DNA of 13,159 nucleotides, taken from CAZWLD01 sp964634685. GTDB lineage: Bacteria; Bacillota_I; Bacilli_A; Acholeplasmatales; JAEDCM01. The position numbers and the translations under genes were made by a program. The stretch spans positions 1-13,159 of the forward strand of contig CAZWLD010000047.1 of NCBI GenBank assembly GCA_964634685.1, read 5' to 3'. Positions within the stretch are counted from its first letter, which is position 1, and each line of letters starts with the position of its first letter. Under the pieces are notes generated by a model that searched no databases, was not told the origin of the DNA, and was given only the letters and a program-made list of their open reading frames with translations. Below, one piece after another: positions 1 to 6,892 of this stretch.

Positions 1-2
1 AG

Positions 3-58
3 CCTCCTCATATTACACGCGTGTAATATATTATACCATAAAAAAAGGGGGATTTTAA
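3..58 (-). promoter_or_regulatory. Promoter and ribosome site of a leftward gene outside the window
   Basis: Read on the minus strand, TATAAT (35 to 30) is preceded by TG plus one base, making an extended -10 element. A weak -35 match, TTAAAA (58 to 53), lies 17 bases upstream. Further on, AGGAGG (8 to 3) is a strong Shine-Dalgarno sequence, so a start codon is expected just beyond position 1. Transcription would begin near position 23, inside the 20-bp palindrome. The gene itself is not visible, so its product is unknown. Confidence 0.6.
10..29. promoter_or_regulatory. 20-bp perfect palindrome, likely operator
   Basis: ATATTACACGCGTGTAATAT is a perfect inverted repeat with no spacer. It sits directly after the minus-strand -10 box and before the minus-strand AGGAGG site, so it covers the predicted start of leftward transcription. 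A bound dimeric repressor there would block the off-window gene, perhaps an autoregulator. I cannot assign it to a named regulator family; it does not look like a Fur or Zur box. Confidence 0.55.
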
Positions 59-64
59 CCCCTT
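40..64 (-). terminator. Intrinsic terminator reading leftward
   Basis: On the minus strand AAGGGG (64 to 59) pairs with CCCCTT (50 to 45) around an 8-base loop, and the stem runs into seven T residues (46 to 40). On the plus strand the hairpin is followed by GTCAATTAG, so leftward termination is the better reading. Oddly it lies just upstream of the leftward promoter and contains that promoter's weak -35 region. It may end a short antisense transcript or insulate the leftward gene. Confidence 0.5.
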
Positions 65-99
65 GTCAATTAGTTTTTGAATTTTTTTCATGCGTTTAT

Positions 100-128
100 C
101 CTATATTCTAGGCCGTGATAATTGACAA
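100..128 (-). promoter_or_regulatory. Possible minus-strand promoter back-to-back with the exporter promoter
   Basis: On the minus strand TTGTCA (128 to 123) and TATAGG (105 to 100) are separated by 17 bases. Transcription would start near position 93 and meet the leftward terminator by position 40, giving a transcript of roughly 55 bases. The -10 match is only four of six, so this is a weak prediction. Its -35 box overlaps the plus-strand TTGACA at 122-127. Confidence 0.22.
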
Positions 129-150
129 AAGCTGGATGTAGATATATAAT
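122..150 (+). promoter_or_regulatory. Consensus sigma-A-type promoter for the cation exporter gene
   Basis: TTGACA (122-127) and TATAAT (145-150) both match the vegetative consensus exactly and are separated by the ideal 17 bases. The start of transcription should fall near 157, leaving a leader of about 69 bases before the ATG at 226. A promoter this strong suggests high basal expression or a repressor acting on it, but no clear operator overlaps it. Confidence 0.9.
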
Positions 151-177
151 ACTAATAATGCTTGAAAATGAATGTGG

Positions 178-200
178 CTAATCGGTAGATTCACGGTTAG
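178..200 (+). other. Stem-loop in the exporter mRNA leader
   Basis: CTAATCG (178-184) pairs with CGGTTAG (194-200), including one G-T pair, around a 9-base loop. The stem ends 13 bases before the GAGGTGA ribosome site. It has no T-run, so it is not a terminator. I looked for the conserved manganese riboswitch motifs (yybP-ykoY type) and did not find them. It may be a simple stabilising or translation-tuning structure, or chance. Confidence 0.3.
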
Positions 201-225
201 TCTTTCTTATTATGAGGTGATTTTT

Positions 226-1395
226 ATGATGAATTTCCTTATGCGTAAATGCATAAAGAATAGTGAAGATGTCAATAATCCAAGCGTAAGAGCCGCTTAT
301 GGAAAATTTGCTGGGATTATTGGAATTATTTCTAATTTAGTTTTATTTGTTTTAAAATTTGTGTTAGGTATTATTTCTGGATGTATTTCTATTACCGCTG
401 ATGCCATAAACAACCTATCAGATATGGGAAGCTCTCTTATTACGGTATTAGGCTTCAAATTATCATCTAAGGAGGCCGATGAGAAGCATCCCTTTGGTCA
501 TGAGCGCATTGAGTATATTGCGGGATTGATTGTTTCGATTGTAATTATTGTCATTGGTATTGAGCTAGGCCGAAGCTCAATTGATAAGATTATTCATCCC
601 GGCGAAATTGAATTTAGCTATTTGATTGTTGGACTTCTTGCGGCTGCCATTCTTATTAAATTTTGGCAAGGATTTTTTTATCGAAGAGTAGGTAAAAAAA
701 TAAATTCAGTTACGCTAATGGCAACGATGCAGGATTCAATTAATGACTGTATTACGACCTTCGTTGTATTAGTCGGATTGGTGATTTCTCATTTAATCAA
801 CTTTAATCTTGATGGCTATTTCGGTGTTTTTGTTTCCATCTTTATTATTTATTCGGGTATTAAGCTTGTAAAGGAAACAACTGATCCCTTAATTGGTATG
901 GCACCTGATCCAGAATTAACTGAGCAAATCGTGTCGAAGGTTTTATCTTATGATGAGATTTATGGAATTCATGATATGGTTTGTCATATGTATGGTCAAT
1001 CTAATTTGTTCATTACGATGCATTGTGAGGTTGATAGTAAAATCCCGGTTATGGAAAGTCATGAGCTAATTGATATGGTGGAAAGAGATATTAAAGAAGC
1101 CTTTCATTGCGAGATTACCATTCATCTTGACCCCATTGAGATTGGTAATAGCTTAGTAGATGAGGTTAAGGAAAAGGTTAAGGATATTATATACACAATC
1201 GATCCAGCACTATTATTTCATGATTTCCGAATGGTTGTTGGAGTAAATCAAACCAATATTATTTTTGATATAGTTGTTCCCTTTAATTGTAAGCTCAAAA
1301 CAACAGAAATTGAAAAGATTGTTTGTGAAAAGGTTAAAGAAATCGACCCGAAGTATAATTGTGTCATTACCTTTGATAAAAATTATGTTGGATAA
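226..1395 (+). CDS. Cation diffusion facilitator, probable manganese-type exporter
   Basis: This 389-residue membrane protein should export a divalent metal ion, probably in exchange for protons, as in the CDF family. Six hydrophobic segments lie near residues 29-52, 57-78, 96-117, 131-148, 165-190 and 195-212. The family metal site appears as N62-x3-D66 in the second segment and D170-x3-D174 in the fifth. An Asn-Asp/Asp-Asp site is known from MntE-type manganese exporters, whereas zinc exporters usually have His-Asp pairs; manganese is therefore an inference. The HPFGHERIEY loop (88-97) is typical. Two cytoplasmic ferredoxin-like modules follow (about 225-305 and 311-389), the second being an extension seen in a longer CDF subgroup. 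The start at 226 is chosen because GAGGTGA lies 5 bases upstream; the ATG at 229 is equally possible. An in-frame ATG at 172 lacks a ribosome site. The gene is monocistronic between its own promoter and terminator. Confidence 0.93.
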   Translation: MMNFLMRKCIKNSEDVNNPSVRAAYGKFAGIIGIISNLVLFVLKFVLGIISGCISITADAINNLSDMGSSLITVLGFKLSSKEADEKHPFGHERIEYIAGLIVSIVIIVIGIELGRSSIDKIIHPGEIEFSYLIVGLLAAAILIKFWQGFFYRRVGKKINSVTLMATMQDSINDCITTFVVLVGLVISHLINFNLDGYFGVFVSIFIIYSGIKLVKETTDPLIGMAPDPELTEQIVSKVLSYDEIYGIHDMVCHMYGQSNLFITMHCEVDSKIPVMESHELIDMVERDIKEAFHCEITIHLDPIEIGNSLVDEVKEKVKDIIYTIDPALLFHDFRMVVGVNQTNIIFDIVVPFNCKLKTTEIEKIVCEKVKEIDPKYNCVITFDKNYVG

Positions 1396-1423
1396 ATTCT
1401 CGAATTTTTTCGAGGATTTTTTT
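1395..1423 (+). terminator. Intrinsic terminator after the cation exporter gene
   Basis: CTCGAA (1399-1404) and TTCGAG (1409-1414) form a stem around TTTT, extended by weaker pairs to 1395 and 1418. It is followed by a run of seven T residues ending at 1423. It starts at the stop codon of the exporter gene and separates it from the next gene. Confidence 0.85.
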
Positions 1424-1426
1424 AAA

Positions 1427-1444
1427 TTATATGATATCATATAA
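1427..1444. promoter_or_regulatory. 18-bp perfect palindrome ahead of the DUF4062-NTPase gene
   Basis: TTATATGATATCATATAA is a perfect inverted repeat between the upstream terminator and the GAGGTGA ribosome site at 1451-1457. It contains several -10-like hexamers (TATGAT, TATCAT, TATAAA), but no convincing -35 box is visible, so the promoter of the downstream gene probably lies here and the palindrome may be its operator. In such AT-rich sequence part of the symmetry could be chance. Confidence 0.4.
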
Positions 1445-1463
1445 ATATATGAGGTGAACTTTT

Positions 1464-4400
1464 ATGAATATATACCTATCGACAACCTTTGATGATATGA
1501 ATATAGAAAGAAAAATTATTAAAGAGGTTGCTAATGAATTAAATATATCGATCACGGATTTAAGAGATTATAAGGCTAGTGAAATGGAAGATTTAGCTTT
1601 AGATTATGTTAATAGAGCGGATGGTATTATCTGTTGCCTTGGAACCCATTACGGGGACTTTATTACTGATCAAAAAAAGCTTGTCGACCTTCGAGGAATT
1701 ATTTTAGATAATGTTACTATGTCTATCACTGAGCTTGAGCTTATTTATGCCTCGGCATTAAATAAGGATTTTTCAAAATGCCTATTTTATTTCCGAAATC
1801 CAATTAAAAATCTTCCTTTAGAAATGATAAAGAGTTTTGAGGATTTTAATCCAGATTTAATCGCAAAAATGAATAGCCTAAAGAATCGAATTTCGAAAAT
1901 GAATGTCAATTTAGTTGAATATGATATAAGCTATGAAAATGATTTTGTAGGCTATGATTTCTTTAGAGAACAAGTTAAAAAGGATTTAGAGCGAATTAAT
2001 TTTACGACTAAGGATGCCGATTTGTTTTTGAGAAACAAAGCTTTAAATTTTAAGGCTAAGGAAGAGATAAAAAAGGATTTAGTTGATAATATTAATTTAT
2101 CTAAGCTCATCTTTATTAAAGGAAATGTTGGCGTTGGTAAGAGTGCTTTATTAGGCTATTTGTCTAACTATTTTTCTAAATATGATTTGACATTAAATAT
2201 TTCGGGAATGAATACGAAATATGCTAGTGATATTTTATATGAAATCAATGATTATTTGCTTGACTTGGGCTTTACTCCAAAGGAAGAATATAATCATTTG
2301 ATACATTTAGAGGCTATTAGAAGACAAAATACTGATATGCTCTTTAATCTTGCTAATGATGAAAGGGATTTATATGTTTTTATCGATGGCCTTGAATTGA
2401 TGAATATTGATGAAATGCGCGATTTGATGGGCTTTTTACCATATGATTTCCCTGATAACGTTCATTTTGTTGTCGCGATTTCTGGTGATTTTAAGATTCC
2501 TTATGTTTCCTTAGAATATAAAATCTTTACTGTTCCAACAATGGAAGATCAGGAATTTGTAGATACGGTTATTGGTCTTTTATCACGCCATCATCATAAT
2601 CTTGATGTGAAAAAAGAAATGCTAATGGAGCTAGGTAAAAAGCGATGGGCGCATAATCCTTTGTATGTTGATTTGGTTTTTCATCATTTATTTTTGGATT
2701 TTACCAAGCCATTTGAGGATTGTCAAAGCTTCCCTGATGATATTGAGAAAATGGGCTTATTATTACTTGAAAAGGTTGGAAATCCTTATGCCTTAAAGCT
2801 TATCGCCAATGCTAGAAATGGTATTTCAATTGATGAAATATGTTTGATTTATGATAAGTTGAATTTATCATATAATCGTTTGGATTTTTATCGTTTAGTT
2901 AATAATTTAGCGGATTTTATCTATTTTGACAGTAATAATCGCTTACACTTTTCAAGCTATTTATTTATTAAATTACTTCGTGAAAAAGAAGTATGCACGG
3001 ATTTATTAATGTTAGGAAGAAATAAAATCTATTATGGAATGATTTTAGATACAAAGGTTGACCTTGATTATGATTATTATGAAATGATCTGTGATATCTT
3101 TGATGCTTCCTTGATGAACAATAAGTATTTAATGAATTATCAATTACCATTAGAGCTTTTACTTGATTGCTTCGATTGTGATATTTTAAGAAGTGAAGCT
3201 TCTAAAATATTACCAGTTGTTTTAAATAATCCATATGATGATGAAAGATATTCTATGTTAGTTGGTAATCTTTATTATCTTTTAGGTCAATATGATAAAG
3301 CTAGTGATTATTTACCTAGTGGTGATATGCTTGGAAATTGTTTTGTGAATCTTCATCAAATAGATAAAGCTAGTCAGGCTTATTTAGATCCCCATATGAA
3401 GGGCTTCTGTTTGTATTTAATTGGACAAAAGGAAGAGGCCTTAAAGGTGCTAGATGATTCGTTAATGTGTAAGGTTGATCGAGCCATCATAAATCGTAAG
3501 GCCAATGAGATTAAGGATGTTTTAGATGAAGTGTTGGCTTTAGATAAAGAATCACCTTTACTTTATTATCTTGACATTATAGAAAAGCTATATCATGAGC
3601 TTGCGCGTGTTTATGCTAGTGAAAAAAATGAATTGGCTTTAGATGCTTATCAAGAGGCTTTAAAGCTTGCGGTGAAGATTGGAAATTATTATAATGATCC
3701 TAATTTATTACGTAATATTAGCGTAATTCGCAATGATTTATATAAATACTATTTGGGTAATAATTTATCCTTAGCTATTGATCAAAAGAATCTTTGTTTA
3801 GATATGAATATCCGTTTATTTAGGGATTTTTCACTTCAAAATGATTTGCGAAATATCGTCGTTGATTTTACGGAATTAATAACTTTATTTAACAAGCATA
3901 ATAAAGAACTTAGCTTCCAGTATTTTAATAAAGGCATTGGCTATGCGAATGCTTTATATGAAAAAAAGATTTCTCTTGATGAATTTAATATTTTGTCTAA
4001 TTTCTATCTTTCCTCTCTTCCAATTTTAGCTTCAAATAATAAATTAGAAGAGGTGAAGAGTAATTATGAAAGGTTATTAGCTTTAAATCTCTTTATTTAT
4101 AATAATACGCAAAATCCTAATGCTCTTGGATTACTTACATCAGCAGGAGATAACCTTGCAGGATTCTATATTAAGAGTGATATTAATAAGGCAAGATCAA
4201 TTTTAAATGATGTTAGTAAATATGTCGATAAATTGAGTGGAGGCTTAGTGATGGAAAAGGCCAATCACTTTATCATTTATGCTGATTTAGAAATGGCCTC
4301 TAAGCATACCGATAAGGCTTTAGATAATTTATTGAAGGCTTTACCAATTTTGGAAAATACGAAAGCCTTAATGCCATTAATCAATGTTTATAATCGATTG

Positions 4401-4595
4401 ATTTCTATTTACTTAAGTAAAGAGAATTTAGACAAGGCTCTTGATTATTCTTTAAAAGCTTTGGTGCTTGAGAAGAGCATTAACCATCCGGATTTAAGCA
4501 AAAGATATCTTTCAATTTCCTCAATATATAATCGAATGGGGAAAAAGGAAGAAGCAAATAAGTATATGGCCCTAGCAAAGGCTTTGAAAGATTAA
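1464..4595 (+). CDS. DUF4062 / STAND-like NTPase / TPR-repeat protein
   Basis: This 1043-residue, apparently cytoplasmic protein has three parts. Residues 1-180 are a DUF4062 domain with its hallmark STTFDDMNIER (6-16). Residues about 185-410 are a P-loop NTPase: Walker A GNVGVGKS (220-227), Walker B LYVFIDG (303-309, Asp308), a sensor-like strand HFVVAISGD (334-342), and NPL at 398-400, resembling the conserved Pro motif of STAND/NACHT NTPases. From about 590 to the end lie helical repeats with TPR spacing, clearest at 595-665, 705-740, 935-965 and 980-1040. DUF4062 domains head many STAND NTPases, including eukaryotic NWD1, TEP1 and NPHP3. Bacterial STAND proteins with TPR sensors include Avs anti-phage proteins, so a role as a nucleotide switch that senses a ligand and triggers the N-terminal domain is a reasonable inference, not proven. 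GAGGTGA lies 6 bases before the ATG. Terminators on both sides make it a solitary gene. Confidence 0.88.
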   Translation: MNIYLSTTFDDMNIERKIIKEVANELNISITDLRDYKASEMEDLALDYVNRADGIICCLGTHYGDFITDQKKLVDLRGIILDNVTMSITELELIYASALNKDFSKCLFYFRNPIKNLPLEMIKSFEDFNPDLIAKMNSLKNRISKMNVNLVEYDISYENDFVGYDFFREQVKKDLERINFTTKDADLFLRNKALNFKAKEEIKKDLVDNINLSKLIFIKGNVGVGKSALLGYLSNYFSKYDLTLNISGMNTKYASDILYEINDYLLDLGFTPKEEYNHLIHLEAIRRQNTDMLFNLANDERDLYVFIDGLELMNIDEMRDLMGFLPYDFPDNVHFVVAISGDFKIPYVSLEYKIFTVPTMEDQEFVDTVIGLLSRHHHNLDVKKEMLMELGKKRWAHNPLYVDLVFHHLFLDFTKPFEDCQSFPDDIEKMGLLLLEKVGNPYALKLIANARNGISIDEICLIYDKLNLSYNRLDFYRLVNNLADFIYFDSNNRLHFSSYLFIKLLREKEVCTDLLMLGRNKIYYGMILDTKVDLDYDYYEMICDIFDASLMNNKYLMNYQLPLELLLDCFDCDILRSEASKILPVVLNNPYDDERYSMLVGNLYYLLGQYDKASDYLPSGDMLGNCFVNLHQIDKASQAYLDPHMKGFCLYLIGQKEEALKVLDDSLMCKVDRAIINRKANEIKDVLDEVLALDKESPLLYYLDIIEKLYHELARVYASEKNELALDAYQEALKLAVKIGNYYNDPNLLRNISVIRNDLYKYYLGNNLSLAIDQKNLCLDMNIRLFRDFSLQNDLRNIVVDFTELITLFNKHNKELSFQYFNKGIGYANALYEKKISLDEFNILSNFYLSSLPILASNNKLEEVKSNYERLLALNLFIYNNTQNPNALGLLTSAGDNLAGFYIKSDINKARSILNDVSKYVDKLSGGLVMEKANHFIIYADLEMASKHTDKALDNLLKALPILENTKALMPLINVYNRLISIYLSKENLDKALDYSLKALVLEKSINHPDLSKRYLSISSIYNRMGKKEEANKYMALAKALKD

Positions 4596-4619
4596 AGGCG
4601 CTAATGGCGTCTTTTTTTT
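4594..4619 (+). terminator. Intrinsic terminator after the DUF4062-NTPase gene
   Basis: AAAGGCGC (4594-4601) pairs with GCGTCTTT (4607-4614), with one G-T pair, around a TAATG loop, followed by T residues through 4619. It overlaps the stop codon and isolates this gene from the operon downstream. Confidence 0.88.
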
Positions 4620-4637
4620 ATGGAAACGATTTTTTAG

Positions 4638-4666
4638 TTGAAATAAAAAAAAGAATATATTATAAT
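4638..4666 (+). promoter_or_regulatory. Promoter of the marR-ABC operon
   Basis: TTGAAA (4638-4643) and TATAAT (4661-4666) are separated by exactly 17 bases. Transcription should start near 4673, within the palindromic operator. It drives a regulator and two exporter genes that end at the terminator at 8721-8752. Confidence 0.88.
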
Positions 4667-4689
4667 TTAGTTAGTTTTAAAACTAAATT
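4664..4689. promoter_or_regulatory. Nested palindromes, likely MarR-family operator
   Basis: Two inverted repeats overlap: AATTTAGTT-N8-AACTAAATT (4664-4689) and the perfect 16-bp TTAGTTTTAAAACTAA (4671-4686). They touch the -10 box, cover the predicted start of transcription and end against the ribosome site. This is where an autorepressing MarR dimer would block RNA polymerase. The two registers could allow one dimer in alternative positions, or two dimers. Binding by the adjacent MarR protein is inferred from position. Confidence 0.72.
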
Positions 4690-4700
4690 GAGGTGATGGT

Positions 4701-5135
4701 ATGAATGATGATCGAATAGGTCTCTTATTTAAGGAAATGTCTAAGCTGTTTCATGAAGCGACATCAGCTGAGGCCGGAAGAAAAAAATTAAATCAGACCT
4801 ATTTTAATGTTTTATTGTATTTGAAAAAACATGAAGATGAGGAAACATCTCAATCTGAGCTTTGTAGGTTTGCTTGTGTGAAGGCACCGACAATGTCTTT
4901 AACATTACAGGGCATGGAAAATTCAGGGTTGATTGTTCGAGAAAAATCTAGTAAGGATTCAAGGCAAAGCTTTGTTAAAAAAACGAAGCTTGGTGATGAA
5001 ATGCTAGAAGAAATGCGCTTGATTTTTCAAGAATATGATCATATTATGCTTGATTCCTGCACAAAGGAAGAATTAGAGGTTTTTTATCGCTGTGTTTATA
5101 AAATGCAGGATGCACTTAAGGAGAGGTTAAAATGA
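4701..5135 (+). CDS. MarR-family transcriptional regulator
   Basis: This 144-residue protein has the normal length of a MarR repressor. It has N- and C-terminal helices for dimerisation (about 1-30 and 98-144) and a winged helix-turn-helix in the middle. The recognition helix lies near 60-75 (VKAPTMSLTLQGMENSGLI region) and the wing carries KDSRQSFVKKT with the conserved Asp86 and Arg88. Proteins of this family usually leave DNA when they bind a drug, phenolic compound or oxidant, inducing an efflux pump beside them. GAGGTGA lies 4 bases before the ATG. The gene is first in an operon: its TGA stop overlaps the next start as ATGA, a sign of translational coupling. It most likely controls its own promoter through the palindromes at 4664-4689 and so tunes the exporter. 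The inducer cannot be read from the sequence. Confidence 0.95.
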   Translation: MNDDRIGLLFKEMSKLFHEATSAEAGRKKLNQTYFNVLLYLKKHEDEETSQSELCRFACVKAPTMSLTLQGMENSGLIVREKSSKDSRQSFVKKTKLGDEMLEEMRLIFQEYDHIMLDSCTKEELEVFYRCVYKMQDALKERLK

Positions 5136-6892
5136 TTAAGCTTTTAAAATACATGAAAAAGTATTGGTTTATCGCTTTATTGGCCCCAACCTTTATGATT
5201 GGTGAGGTCGCGATGGATTTATTTTTGAGTCAGTATATGGAATATATGATTGACTTTGGTATTCAAACAGGAAATATGAACAATGTTATAAAATATGGCT
5301 TTATTATGCTCGGCATTGTTTTAATAGGAGTTACATGTGGAGTTTTATCAGGTGTTTTTACTAATATTGCTAGCTTTCGTTTTTCGAATGATTTGCGAAA
5401 GGCAACCTATCAAAAGATAATGCAATTATCCTATGATCAAATAGATACCTTTAATACAGGCTCTTTAGTTACGAGAGTTACAAATGATATTACGCAAATT
5501 CAAAATATGGTTTCAATGGCTCTAAGAATGTTTATTAGAGCCGCATCCTTCTTTGTTTTAGGTATTGTGTTTACATTGTCAATTAGTATTCGCTTTGGTT
5601 TTGTTTTGGCTATCATATTACCGATTGAGGTTATTGTAATCATTATTTTTGCCCGATTTGCTTTTCCTATTTTTTCCATTATTCAAAAAAAGCTCGACCG
5701 TGTTAATACCGTTGTTCATGAAAATGTAACGGGAGCTCGGGTTGTCAAGGCCTTCGGAAAAGAGGATTATGAATATGATCGTTTTGTTGAGGCAAATAAT
5801 GAATACACCGAGCTTAATTTAAAGGTAAGTCGTCTTATGGCGTTATTGATGCCAATTATGACAATTATCATTTTTGGTGCCCAAATTGCCATTTATGAAA
5901 TTGGTGGTGAATCAATTTTAAATGTCGTAAGAGGAGTAGTTGATCCTGATCATATGCTAATGGTTGGGGAAATATCCCAGGCTATTACTTATATTTCGAT
6001 GATTTGTATGTCGGTTATGATGCTTGCGATGACATTTACGAATATGGCAAGGGCCTTTGCATCAGCGAAAAGAGTAAATGAAATTCTTGATTGTAATTTA
6101 GAGATTATCGATGGTTCATTTGATCCAAAAGACAAAAAGGAAAAGGGAACAATTATGTTCAAAAATGTTGGTTTTAAATATCCGCTTAGCCAGGGTGAGG
6201 TTTTAAGTAATATGAATTTTACGATTCATCAGGGTGAAACTATTGCGATTGTCGGGTCAACCGGATCTGGAAAAAGTAGCTTGGTTAATTTGATTCCAAG
6301 ATTTTATGATACAACATCCGGGGAAATTTACGTTGATGGTGTAAATGTTAAGGAATATAGTGCTAAGGATTTACGAAATATTGTTTCGATTTGTTTACAG
6401 AAATCTGAACTTTTTGCCGGAACGATTAGAGATAATATCGCGTGGGGAACTGATGGCTTGTCAGATAGTGAGGTTTTAGAGGCCGCAAGTATTGCGCAGG
6501 CTATGGATTTTATCAATTCAAAGGAAAAAGGCTTTATGGAATATGTTGAGGAAAAAGGTACGTCGTTATCAGGAGGACAAAAGCAGCGTTTAGCTATCGC
6601 CAGGGCTATCGCTAGAAAGCCTGAAATTTTGATTTTCGATGATTCTACGAGTGCCCTTGATTTAGTGACAGAGGCCAATTTATACCAGGCAATGCATGAG
6701 AAAATGAATGATGTGACTAAAATAATTGTCGCGCAAAGAATTGCATCGGCGAAAAACGCGGACCGCATTATTGTTCTTGATAATGGACGGATTGTTGATT
6801 TTGGAACGCACGATGAATTGATGGAGAAATCTTTAGTTTATCAAGACATTTATAACTCTCAATTAAAGAAGGATGGTGAGATTTATGAGTAA
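5132..6892 (+). CDS. ABC exporter half-transporter, catalytically degenerate subunit
   Basis: This 586-residue protein fuses an exporter-type membrane domain of about six helices (about 10-310) to an ATP-binding domain (about 340-575). Visible motifs are Walker A GSTGSGKSS (375-383), Q-loop Gln423, a canonical signature LSGGQ (479-483) and Walker B ILIFDD (499-504). The residue after the Walker B Asp, normally the catalytic Glu, is Asp504, and the switch His is Gln535 in VAQR. This pattern marks the subunit that supplies the weak ATP site in heterodimeric exporters such as TM287/288 and BmrCD. Its partner is the next gene, which has the complementary changes. Together they should export drugs or other amphipathic compounds across the cell membrane; the substrate is unknown. 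The start overlaps the marR stop by four bases (ATGA), with GGAGAGG just upstream as ribosome site. The protein is intact and of normal length. Confidence 0.94.
   Translation: MIKLLKYMKKYWFIALLAPTFMIGEVAMDLFLSQYMEYMIDFGIQTGNMNNVIKYGFIMLGIVLIGVTCGVLSGVFTNIASFRFSNDLRKATYQKIMQLSYDQIDTFNTGSLVTRVTNDITQIQNMVSMALRMFIRAASFFVLGIVFTLSISIRFGFVLAIILPIEVIVIIIFARFAFPIFSIIQKKLDRVNTVVHENVTGARVVKAFGKEDYEYDRFVEANNEYTELNLKVSRLMALLMPIMTIIIFGAQIAIYEIGGESILNVVRGVVDPDHMLMVGEISQAITYISMICMSVMMLAMTFTNMARAFASAKRVNEILDCNLEIIDGSFDPKDKKEKGTIMFKNVGFKYPLSQGEVLSNMNFTIHQGETIAIVGSTGSGKSSLVNLIPRFYDTTSGEIYVDGVNVKEYSAKDLRNIVSICLQKSELFAGTIRDNIAWGTDGLSDSEVLEAASIAQAMDFINSKEKGFMEYVEEKGTSLSGGQKQRLAIARAIARKPEILIFDDSTSALDLVTEANLYQAMHEKMNDVTKIIVAQRIASAKNADRIIVLDNGRIVDFGTHDELMEKSLVYQDIYNSQLKKDGEIYE

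Noticed and set aside
8..91. 27-codon minus-strand frame (starts MKKIQKLIDKG) ending at the leftward AGGAGG site
   Set aside because: The predicted transcript would leave no ribosome site before its ATG, and the frame runs through the leftward terminator and the operator. It is probably a chance frame.
172..225. Upstream in-frame ATG that would lengthen the cation exporter by 18 residues
   Set aside because: No ribosome site precedes it, it lies only about 15 bases after the predicted start of transcription, and the added residues are not family-like. GAGGTGA before 226 decides the start.
157..225. Manganese (yybP-ykoY) riboswitch in the exporter leader
   Set aside because: The leader is only about 69 bases and lacks the conserved metal-binding loop motifs; only a simple 7-bp hairpin is seen.
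6328..6768. 146-codon open frame on the minus strand within the first ABC gene
   Set aside because: It lies opposite the conserved ATP-binding domain, has no ribosome site and its sequence is simply the complement of ABC motifs. Other minus-strand frames in the window, for example at 7208-7522 and within the Rhs gene, were dropped for the same reason.
6873..6884. Upstream ATG giving four extra residues on the second ABC subunit
   Set aside because: Its purine-rich ribosome site would abut the start codon with no spacing, while 6885 has a properly spaced site and family-like N-terminus.
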